DNA of 64,000 nt from JACCYQ01 sp036675565 (GTDB lineage Bacteria; Bacteroidota; Bacteroidia; Chitinophagales; Chitinophagaceae): contig JAKFER010000244.1 of NCBI GenBank assembly GCA_036675565.1, positions 62,001-126,000 on the forward strand, written 5' to 3'. Below are positions 52,668-60,052 of the stretch, piece by piece. The stretch's first letter is position 1. Each line of letters starts with the position of its first letter. The notes beneath the pieces were generated by a model. The model saw only the letters and a program-made list of their open reading frames with translations. It ran no database searches and was not told the origin of the DNA. The translations under genes and the position numbers were made by a program.

Positions 52668-53672
52668 ATGAATGCAAAAAGAACCATACAAAAATTTCTG
52701 ATCGCACTTGTCTGGATGGCAGCAGGATCAGGCATGCTGGTATTATTAGTAGCTGCGGTAGGTAAGCAAAACAGGCAAACCTGCCAGGGATATGCAATTT
52801 CCGTGAAAGGAAATGACAAGCATGTTTTCATTAATGAAAAAGAAATTTTGAGTATAGTGAAAACAGCAAACAATGGAAGTATAAAAGGCAAAGCATTAAG
52901 CGGTTTTAAGATGAAAAAAATGGAATCGCTGCTGGAAGCAAATAAATGGATACTGGATGCGGAATTGTATTTTGATAACCAGAATATCTTACAAATTGCT
53001 GTTGCGGAACGGTCACCTGTAGCAAGAGTGTTTACAAAATCAGGGTATTCTTTTTACATCGATAGCACGGGCACACGCATTCCATTGTCAACGCATTATA
53101 CCGCTCGTGTGCCTGTATTCACTGGTTTCCCCGAATCAAAAAAATCATCAAAGGCAGACAGCGTACTGATGTCACAAATAAAAAATGCGGCCATCTTTAT
53201 TGACAACCATCCTTTCTGGAAGGCCCAGGTTTCCCAGGTTGATATAACGGATGATCGCCAGTTTGAGATGATTCCTGTTATAGGAAATCATATTGTTTTA
53301 TTAGGTGATGGAGAAAACCTTGAAAAGAAATTTCACCGATTGTTTGTTTATTATAAACAAGTGGCAGGTAAAAAAGGATTTGATACTTACGAATCACTGA
53401 ATGTGCAGTTCGATGGGCAGGTTATTGGTACCAGGATGGGAGCGGGTTTGCCAACAAATGTATTACAACAACAGCGAACAAAAGCAATTCAAACTGTGCA
53501 AGCAGTTTATAATGAAAAAGCAGTTGTAAATGAAGCCATCAGGCAGGCAAATAAACCTGTACAAAATCAAAATGCAAAACAGGTAATAGCAAAACCAAAA
53601 ACAACAGCGCCGGCGAAAACGATTGAAAAGAAAACACCTAAAGCAGTTATGAAAAAAAGAAGTGAAAACTAA
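52668..53672 (+). CDS. ftsQ: Cell-division protein FtsQ
   Basis: A 334-residue bitopic membrane protein: one membrane helix near 11-31 (IALVWMAAGSGMLVLLVAAV), then a periplasmic POTRA-like domain (about 45-115, with a VAERSPVARVF block) and the FtsQ beta domain (RFPVFTGFP-like region, QVDITDDRQFEMIPVIG). The last ~70 residues form a low-complexity Ala/Lys/Gln/Pro-rich tail, longer than in model organisms. The call rests on topology, the POTRA block and its place between murC and ftsA. Confidence 0.88.
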   Translation: MNAKRTIQKFLIALVWMAAGSGMLVLLVAAVGKQNRQTCQGYAISVKGNDKHVFINEKEILSIVKTANNGSIKGKALSGFKMKKMESLLEANKWILDAELYFDNQNILQIAVAERSPVARVFTKSGYSFYIDSTGTRIPLSTHYTARVPVFTGFPESKKSSKADSVLMSQIKNAAIFIDNHPFWKAQVSQVDITDDRQFEMIPVIGNHIVLLGDGENLEKKFHRLFVYYKQVAGKKGFDTYESLNVQFDGQVIGTRMGAGLPTNVLQQQRTKAIQTVQAVYNEKAVVNEAIRQANKPVQNQNAKQVIAKPKTTAPAKTIEKKTPKAVMKKRSEN

Positions 53673-53761
53673 ATCCAAAATAAAATTATACAACGATCCA
53701 AATCTTAATAAAAGCCATTAGAAAAAAATTTAGAACGTGCAACAACTAAAAACAACATAAC

Positions 53762-55138
53762 ATGAACACAGAAAAACCCATTATTGTCGGACTTGATATT
53801 GGGACTACCAAGATTGCAGTCATTGCCGGTCGAAAGAATGAATTCGGCAAGCTGGAAATCTTAGGATTTGGTCGTTCCCATAGCAATGGCGTTAAACATG
53901 GACAGGTATTAAATATTGATGAAACGATAAAAGCCATACGAACTGCTTTGGATAACTGTTATGCCAGTAATCCAGACCTCGATGTTAACGAGGTATATGT
54001 TGGCATTGCCGGGCATCATATTAAAAGTTTGCAGACCCGTGGTGACATTGTTCGCCAGGAAACCAGTGACCAGATCACTCAAAAAGAAATTGATCAATTG
54101 ATCAGTGATCAGTATAAAACTTATATACCTGCAGGAGACCAGATCATTGATGTTATTCCGCAGGAATTTACAGTTGATAATTTTCAGAACATTCCAAACC
54201 CAATTGGATTTGCGGGTGTAAAAGTGGGTGCTAATTTTCACATCATCACTGGCGATAAAAATGCAATCCGCAATATTAACCGGAGCGTTGAAAAAGCAAA
54301 CCTTATTACAAAAGACCTGGTGTTGCAACCGCTTGCATCTTCATCTGCAGTAATGGGCCAGGAAGATTTGGAAGCCGGTGTCGCTATCGTGGATATTGGT
54401 GGTGGTACAACAGACCTAGCCGTATTTTATGAAGGTATTTTGAAACATACTGCTGTAATACCTTTCGCTGGAGAAAATATTACCAACGATATTAAATCTG
54501 GTTTGGGTGTTTTGAAAACACAGGCCGAGCAAATGAAAGTACAGTTTGGAAGTGCATTGGCAAATGAAGCCAAATCAAATGCGTTTATTACCATTCCCGG
54601 ATTGAGGGGTATGCCTGCAAAAGAAATCAGTGTAAAGAACCTGGCCAACATCATACAGGCACGTATGAGCGAAATCATGGATTTTGTTACTTATCACCTG
54701 AAACAAGTTGGCCTGGAAAACAAAATGCTGAATGGCGGAATTATATTAACTGGAGGGGGTTCTCAATTAAAGCACCTGATACAGTTAACGGAATATACCA
54801 CGGGTTTAAATGCACGTATTGGTTTTCCGAACGAACACCTTGCATCAGGCCATATTGAAGAACTGGCCAAACCAACATACAGTACTTGTATTGGTTTAAT
54901 TCTGAAAGGTTATGATGATTATGAACATCAGCGAAAACAGTTTGACAGCAATTTTAAGAAGGTGGTTGTGCCACAAGGTTTGAAAGAAGCCATGAATAAT
55001 GATGTGCCGGAAACTTTAGATGTTGATGAAAACGGTGAACCACAGATTGGCGGTCGTAAAAACCTGAAAAATTTCTGGGGCAAATTTAAGGACGGGATCA
55101 TTGAACTTTTTAAAGAGGATGAGGATAAACGTTTCTAA
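53762..55138 (+). CDS. ftsA: Cell-division actin-like protein FtsA
   Basis: A 458-residue actin-fold ATPase that tethers FtsZ to the membrane. Phosphate-1 loop GLDIGTTKIAVIAG near 9-22, the 1C/SHS2 region around 85-165, phosphate-2 IVDIGGGTTDLAVF near 210-223, adenosine loop ILTGGGSQLKHL. The C-terminus ends NLKNFWGKFKDGIIELFKED, an amphipathic helix that should dock on the membrane. It is 89 bases after ftsQ and 81 before ftsZ. Confidence 0.95.
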   Translation: MNTEKPIIVGLDIGTTKIAVIAGRKNEFGKLEILGFGRSHSNGVKHGQVLNIDETIKAIRTALDNCYASNPDLDVNEVYVGIAGHHIKSLQTRGDIVRQETSDQITQKEIDQLISDQYKTYIPAGDQIIDVIPQEFTVDNFQNIPNPIGFAGVKVGANFHIITGDKNAIRNINRSVEKANLITKDLVLQPLASSSAVMGQEDLEAGVAIVDIGGGTTDLAVFYEGILKHTAVIPFAGENITNDIKSGLGVLKTQAEQMKVQFGSALANEAKSNAFITIPGLRGMPAKEISVKNLANIIQARMSEIMDFVTYHLKQVGLENKMLNGGIILTGGGSQLKHLIQLTEYTTGLNARIGFPNEHLASGHIEELAKPTYSTCIGLILKGYDDYEHQRKQFDSNFKKVVVPQGLKEAMNNDVPETLDVDENGEPQIGGRKNLKNFWGKFKDGIIELFKEDEDKRF

Positions 55139-55185
55139 CGTCTATCAACAAGCTCTTATTTAAAATACTAACCATTAAATTAAAC

Positions 55186-55201
55186 GCCTCCTGCAGGAGG
55201 C
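55186..55201. repeat. Perfect 16-bp palindrome in the ftsA-ftsZ gap
   Basis: GCCTCCTGCAGGAGGC is self-complementary without a loop and ends 18 bases before the ftsZ ATG, followed by eight A and GGGG. The GGAGG inside it is too far from the ATG to act as a normal ribosome-binding site. Confidence 0.7.
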
Positions 55202-55219
55202 AAAAAAAAGGGGTGCATT

Positions 55220-57097
55220 ATGATACATTTTGATTTACCAAAAGATAAATCATCGATCCTCAAAGTGATCGGTGTAGGGGGTGGCGGAAGCAATGCCGTT
55301 AATTACATGTATAGCCAGAACATAGAAGGGGTTGATTTTATCATCTGTAATACGGATTCGCAGGCTTTAACCCTTAGTAATATTCCAAATAAAATTCAAC
55401 TCGGGCCTCATTTAACACAGGGGCTTGGAGCCGGTGCCAACCCGGCAATCGGCCGCCAGGCAACGGAAGAATCGTTGGAAGAAATAAAACGTATTCTGGA
55501 AGTCAACACCAAAATGGCTTTCATTACAGCCGGCATGGGTGGTGGAACGGGTACGGGCGGTGCGCCGATCATTTCAAAAATATGTAAAGAGTTGGGTATT
55601 CTGACTGTTGGTATTGTTACCCTTCCATTTGCATACGAAGGAAAGAAACGCCAGTTACAGGCAGAAGAAGGTATTGGTATATTAAAACAATATGTTGATA
55701 CACTATTAGTCATCAGCAATGATAAATTAAGGCACCAGTTTGGTAATTTAAAAATGCGTGAAGCATTTGAAAAAGCTGATAATGTATTAGCAACAGCTGC
55801 AAAATGTATTACTGACGTAATCACATGCACCGGCCAGATAAATGTTGACTTTGCTGATGTATACACGGTTATGAAGAATGGTGGTGTGGCTATCTTAGGC
55901 AGTGCATCTGCAAGTGGTGAGAACAGGGCACAGGTTGCCATTGAAGAAGCATTGAATTCTCCGTTGTTGAATGATAGTGAAATCAGGGGTGCCAAATGGA
56001 TCCTTATCAATATTAATTCAGCTGAAGGACAACATGAATTTACCATGGACGAAGTTGAAATAATTCAAAACCATTTGTTAAGCCAGGCTGGTGAACATTC
56101 TGATGTTATTCTTGGACTTGGTTATGATAACAACCTTGGTGAAGATATTGGCATCACATTGATTGCAACGGGCTTTGAACATAAAGATCCATTTGCGAAA
56201 GAAACACCTAAAAAACAGGAGGCAAAGAATGAAGAAAAGATCGTTATGGTTTTGGGTGAACAAAAAGAAGATAAAATTGAGCCTGTCAAAATAGTAAAAG
56301 AAGAAGAGACTGATAAATTAGCGCCGCGACTTGTAGATGAATTAGCAGACATTCCATTACCTGCGGAAGTTGATTTGTTTTTTAAAGATGAAATCCAGGA
56401 GGAAGAGCCAGTTGTCCTGTTGGAATTAAAATCTGAAGAGGATGTCAATCGTATAATTACTATAGAAAAGAATAGTGAAACTACTGTTGATAAAATGTCG
56501 TTGAAAGAAAATAATGATGAGCTACATTCGACAAACAGTATCACAGCTAAAAATTCCACTGAATCCTTAAATATTTTTCAAAAAGATTCTCCGATGCCTG
56601 CAGCGTCTGGAGGATATCTGGCCAGACCTTCCAATATTTATGCTGAAACCAAGAAAGAGGTATCCACTTCTGCACCAAACCATGAAAAACCGGTTTCGGC
56701 TCCCATTGTTAATAAGATTGAGGATGAACTTCCTCCAATGCAACTGGTAGTTCGGGATGAAATTCCTGCGGCGGATGAGCCGTTGGCCCATCAAACCATA
56801 CCATCTTTGACCACCCCGGCAGAGGATCCTGCAATGCAGGACGAAGCCGAAGATCAAAAACGTAGGGCGGCATCCCGTTTAGCTAAGTTGCGAAACTTAT
56901 CTTTTAACATAAATGCTGCTGACCCGAACAATGAGTTTGAAACAGTGCCGGCATACATCCGCCGCAATATGGAATTATATAACACGGTTTCCCCGGCCGA
57001 GAATTTCTACAGCAATTACACCATTGATAAAGACGAAAATAATCAGACCAATATCAGTACGATCAATACTTTCCTGGATGGAAAGAAACCGGACTGA
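55220..57097 (+). CDS. ftsZ: Cell-division tubulin-like GTPase FtsZ with long C-terminal linker
   Basis: A 625-residue FtsZ. The GTPase core (about 12-325) has N-loop GVGGGGSNAVN at 18-28, the signature GGGTGTG at 107-113 and T7 loop NVDFADV at 207-213. An acidic, low-complexity linker of about 240 residues follows, much longer than the ~50 residues in E. coli. A conserved Arg-rich helix (RRAASRLAKLRNLSF) and the C-terminal peptide VPAYIRRN (576-583), which should bind FtsA, come next. Unusually, about 40 further residues follow that peptide. A strong terminator ends the cluster 42 bases downstream. Confidence 0.96.
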   Translation: MIHFDLPKDKSSILKVIGVGGGGSNAVNYMYSQNIEGVDFIICNTDSQALTLSNIPNKIQLGPHLTQGLGAGANPAIGRQATEESLEEIKRILEVNTKMAFITAGMGGGTGTGGAPIISKICKELGILTVGIVTLPFAYEGKKRQLQAEEGIGILKQYVDTLLVISNDKLRHQFGNLKMREAFEKADNVLATAAKCITDVITCTGQINVDFADVYTVMKNGGVAILGSASASGENRAQVAIEEALNSPLLNDSEIRGAKWILININSAEGQHEFTMDEVEIIQNHLLSQAGEHSDVILGLGYDNNLGEDIGITLIATGFEHKDPFAKETPKKQEAKNEEKIVMVLGEQKEDKIEPVKIVKEEETDKLAPRLVDELADIPLPAEVDLFFKDEIQEEEPVVLLELKSEEDVNRIITIEKNSETTVDKMSLKENNDELHSTNSITAKNSTESLNIFQKDSPMPAASGGYLARPSNIYAETKKEVSTSAPNHEKPVSAPIVNKIEDELPPMQLVVRDEIPAADEPLAHQTIPSLTTPAEDPAMQDEAEDQKRRAASRLAKLRNLSFNINAADPNNEFETVPAYIRRNMELYNTVSPAENFYSNYTIDKDENNQTNISTINTFLDGKKPD

Positions 57098-57139
57098 GAT
57101 GACCATAGTTGTAATCCTTGCATAAAAGGATAGTTGTTG

Positions 57140-57169
57140 CCCCCGGAGTTCATGCCGGGGGTTTTTTTT
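57140..57169 (+). terminator. Terminator of the division/cell-wall cluster
   Basis: CCCCCGG (57140-57146) and CCGGGGG (57155-57161) form a 7-bp GC stem with an 8-base loop, followed by eight T (57162-57169). Confidence 0.9.
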
Positions 57170-57282
57170 AACGGTATTGTATAAACGCTTTAATAATTCG
57201 CTGTTTTATTTTAAATAAAAAATTTAAATATTCATTCTCCTTACTTATGTTTAAATTGATTTACATTTTTTAAAAATCTCAG

Positions 57283-58224
57283 ATGATAACAAGTTCTGTC
57301 ATACTTATAACTGGAGGTACAGGAATGATTGGTGAAGCTATTACCCGGGCATTGATTGAAAAGGGACATGAAGTGATCATATTAACAAGAGATCCATCAG
57401 ACAAAAAAAATCCTGTTCAACCCGGAGTTAGTTATGCTGCCTGGGAAATTAAAGAACAGAAGATCGATTTAAATGCGATTGCAAAAGCTGATTATATCAT
57501 TCACCTGGCGGGCGCCGGTATAGCCGATAAGCGATGGACAACAGAAAGGAAAAAAGAAATTGAAGAAAGCCGGGTGAAATCCGGTGAATTATTGGTACAA
57601 GCATTATTGAACAATCCTCATAAAGTAAAGGCATTGGTATGTGCATCGGGTATTGGCTGGTATGGTTCGGATCCTGATATACCCAACCCGCAACCTTTTA
57701 TTGAAACAGATCCCCCGGGTGATGATTGGCTAGGACAAACCTGTAAAAAATGGGAAGATAGTGTGGAGGGGATGGAGAATACGGGTGTACGGGTTGTAAA
57801 GTTTCGGACTGGCCCGGTGTTTTCCCTGGTTAGTGGCATGTTGCCGGAATTTTTACGACCCATAAAATTTGGCATAGCCAGTATTCTTGGAAATGGCAAA
57901 CAGGTAATCAGCTGGATACATATTGATGATATTGTTCGAATGTATATTTATGCCTTGGAAAATGAAAAGTTACATGGTGTTTATAACGCTGTATCTCCAC
58001 AACCAGCTTCTAATAAAACCGTTGTATTACAAATTGCCAAAACATTGAAAAATACTTTTTTTGTTCCGGTCTATGTTCCATCTTTTGTTTTGAAAGCTAT
58101 GCTGGGTGAATTAAGTATCGAAGTTTTGAAAAGCACTACGGTTTCTCCATCCAGGATAAAAAATGCAGGCTTTGTTTTCCAGTTCCCTACGCTGGAGGCT
58201 GCATTGCGTAACCTGATAAAATGA
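57283..58224 (+). CDS. NAD(P)-dependent epimerase-like protein (TIGR01777/YfcH family)
   Basis: A 313-residue extended short-chain dehydrogenase-like protein of normal family length. Dinucleotide loop ITGGTGMIGEAITRAL at 9-24; IIHLAGAGIADKRWTTERKKEIEESRVKSG near 70-99; CASGIGWYG with the family Tyr; ISWIHIDDIVRMYIYALEN near 206-224; SPSRIKNAGFVFQFPTLEAALRNL at the end. It is a paralogue of the 359-residue protein at 21717-22796. The substrate is unknown. Confidence 0.88.
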   Translation: MITSSVILITGGTGMIGEAITRALIEKGHEVIILTRDPSDKKNPVQPGVSYAAWEIKEQKIDLNAIAKADYIIHLAGAGIADKRWTTERKKEIEESRVKSGELLVQALLNNPHKVKALVCASGIGWYGSDPDIPNPQPFIETDPPGDDWLGQTCKKWEDSVEGMENTGVRVVKFRTGPVFSLVSGMLPEFLRPIKFGIASILGNGKQVISWIHIDDIVRMYIYALENEKLHGVYNAVSPQPASNKTVVLQIAKTLKNTFFVPVYVPSFVLKAMLGELSIEVLKSTTVSPSRIKNAGFVFQFPTLEAALRNLIK

Positions 58225-58260
58225 TAAGCAGTTTTGATAAAAAATGGTTGCCGGAAATAA

Positions 58261-58917
58261 TTATATACCCCGCTCTAATGCCGTATGGTATATATTGGTA
58301 AATGCACCCAGTAAGGCAAACTTCCCTTTAAATGAAAGATTGTTTAATTTCAGGTCAAGGATATCCGTTAGTAAAACCCTTCGATGAACGGGGTTCAGAG
58401 TTCCCCCTTTTTGTCCGGCGGGTTTTTGCGGTTCATATTGAAATTGCGGATCAACCAGTGTACCACGCGGATGCATAATACCGGGATTACCTTTTCCACG
58501 AATATCCAGTTGTATGGGATGCTTCAAACCAATTGTATGACCATATTCATGCGCAGCCGTCGTAGAACCTTTGTATAAATTTTCTTTTAAAAAATAACCG
58601 GAATTGCAATTAATATCATCTACAAAAGAAATATTGCCCGGTGCAAAATCTTCAATGCGAAAGAAATTATTTTGTGGATTTACGTCACTATAAATCTCTC
58701 CGGGTTGAATGTTTGGTTGAAATGTCCAGTTGATGAGAAAGACAACGCGTAAATTATTTTTTTTAAATGGTATGATAGCCGCGGGTTCGTTCCACATGGT
58801 TTCAATTTCTTCAGCAATATCTTTCGAAATCAATTCATCTGCATGGTTGCCATAGGTGATGATGTTTGACCGGATAAATAATTGTTTTCCGGAGATATCC
58901 ATTTCCACTTCTCCCAT
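58261..58917 (-). CDS. Metzincin-type zinc protease-like protein without signal peptide
   Basis: A 218-residue protein with the full metzincin motif HEYGHTIGLKH at 123-133 (ligands His123, His127, His133; Glu124) and Met148 in GIMHP as the probable Met-turn, so an active zinc peptidase of the M10/M12 kind is likely. The N-terminus (MGEVEMDISGKQLFIRS) has no signal peptide or membrane helix, which is odd since metzincins are normally secreted; a cytoplasmic location or a non-classical export route is implied. The ATG overlaps the stop of the cyclase gene in TAATG, so the two are coupled. The target is unknown. Confidence 0.8.
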   Translation of the reverse strand: MGEVEMDISGKQLFIRSNIITYGNHADELISKDIAEEIETMWNEPAAIIPFKKNNLRVVFLINWTFQPNIQPGEIYSDVNPQNNFFRIEDFAPGNISFVDDINCNSGYFLKENLYKGSTTAAHEYGHTIGLKHPIQLDIRGKGNPGIMHPRGTLVDPQFQYEPQKPAGQKGGTLNPVHRRVLLTDILDLKLNNLSFKGKFALLGAFTNIYHTALERGI

Positions 58918-60029
58918 TAATCTAATTTGAGTGAGAAAACTTTTACCGGTTCCGTTTTGCCTTTTAGTTCCATTGTACCAATTTTGTTGATCTCGTACCC
59001 GGCGGGCTGGGCAAAGCCTTCCATGAAATCTTCTGAGAGTACAAAATTTTCATTCAATTCATTGCACATGCTCCGGATGCGGGCTGCCGTATTCATGGTA
59101 TCGCCGCTATAGATCAACTCCGTTTTAATTTCACCCACAAAACCGGCTGTTACCTCACCTGCATGTATACCCGCTTTAAAGTCAGGAGAAGTGCCGTATT
59201 TTTCGATGTATTTTTCTTCCCTGCGTTTCAATAAATAGAATGCATTGCGAAGAAATTTCAATGCCTTGATTTTATTTTCCGGCCGGTTTAACCAGGATAT
59301 CACTATTTCATCACCCACATACTGGTAAATCATTCCATCATTGGTTAAAACAGGTATAGTAATATCTGAGAAAAAATCCTTCAGCATATTAAAGTACTGC
59401 TCGTGACCAAGATGTTCGGCAATGGTTGTGGCTGAATTAATATCAAGAAAAATAAAGATCCGGTTCTCCTGTCGCGGATTATTATATTGGCCGGTTAGCA
59501 TACTCCAGAACATGCCTGGTCCGAAACGGTGTGTAATATCGATGAACACAATAGACAGAAAACTTAAAACAATAAGATCTGTAAAAAAAACAAGGAAGGT
59601 ATTGGTGAACATTACCTTGGTAAAAAAACTATGCGTAAAATCTGCGAGGTTGCCGGCACGATATCGTAAAATATAATAGAATGCAAGGAAGACAAAAGAT
59701 ACCAGCATGAAAAGTAAAAAAGCCAGTATTAACTTAAACAAAATCGTTGCCCAGGTAGGGAAACGATTAAATGCATTCTTAAAATAAAATACCAAAGCGG
59801 AATTAATGATAAATCCCATGAGTCCGAAGACGAGCACAAACTTCCAAAGTTCTACAACAACGCCAAGGTCATTGCGGACGTTTATCAGGTTGTAAAAAAA
59901 TATAAAACCGAAGACCATCCAAAGAATGGTAAGGCCGATAACAGTACGTAAACGGAAATTTAAAAGCTTTCTGGAGAACATATATTCCCTCAAATTAGCA
60001 AATGTTGTGCTAACCCGGAAATGCCCCAT
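58917..60029 (-). CDS. Membrane-bound class III nucleotide cyclase
   Basis: A 370-residue protein: four membrane helices (about 29-50, 62-83, 94-121, 140-163), then a class III cyclase domain (about 190-370). Metal-binding Asp196 (IFLDIN) and Asp240 (QYVGDE) are present, as are Asp310, Asn313 and Arg317 (GDTMNTAARI). The Lys that normally selects adenine just before GD is Gln236, so the product (cAMP or cGMP) cannot be assumed. No HAMP domain lies between the helices and the cyclase. It follows fadN by 23 bases and overlaps the metzincin gene by one. Confidence 0.88.
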   Translation of the reverse strand: MGHFRVSTTFANLREYMFSRKLLNFRLRTVIGLTILWMVFGFIFFYNLINVRNDLGVVVELWKFVLVFGLMGFIINSALVFYFKNAFNRFPTWATILFKLILAFLLFMLVSFVFLAFYYILRYRAGNLADFTHSFFTKVMFTNTFLVFFTDLIVLSFLSIVFIDITHRFGPGMFWSMLTGQYNNPRQENRIFIFLDINSATTIAEHLGHEQYFNMLKDFFSDITIPVLTNDGMIYQYVGDEIVISWLNRPENKIKALKFLRNAFYLLKRREEKYIEKYGTSPDFKAGIHAGEVTAGFVGEIKTELIYSGDTMNTAARIRSMCNELNENFVLSEDFMEGFAQPAGYEINKIGTMELKGKTEPVKVFSLKLD

Positions 60030-60052
60030 AAAAGCAGGCTAGTTGCGATCTC

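Noticed and set aside
40471..57097. Missing murB, murF and ddl as a sign of deletion in the division cluster
   Set aside because: The same order without these genes is usual in Bacteroidota; they are normally encoded elsewhere.
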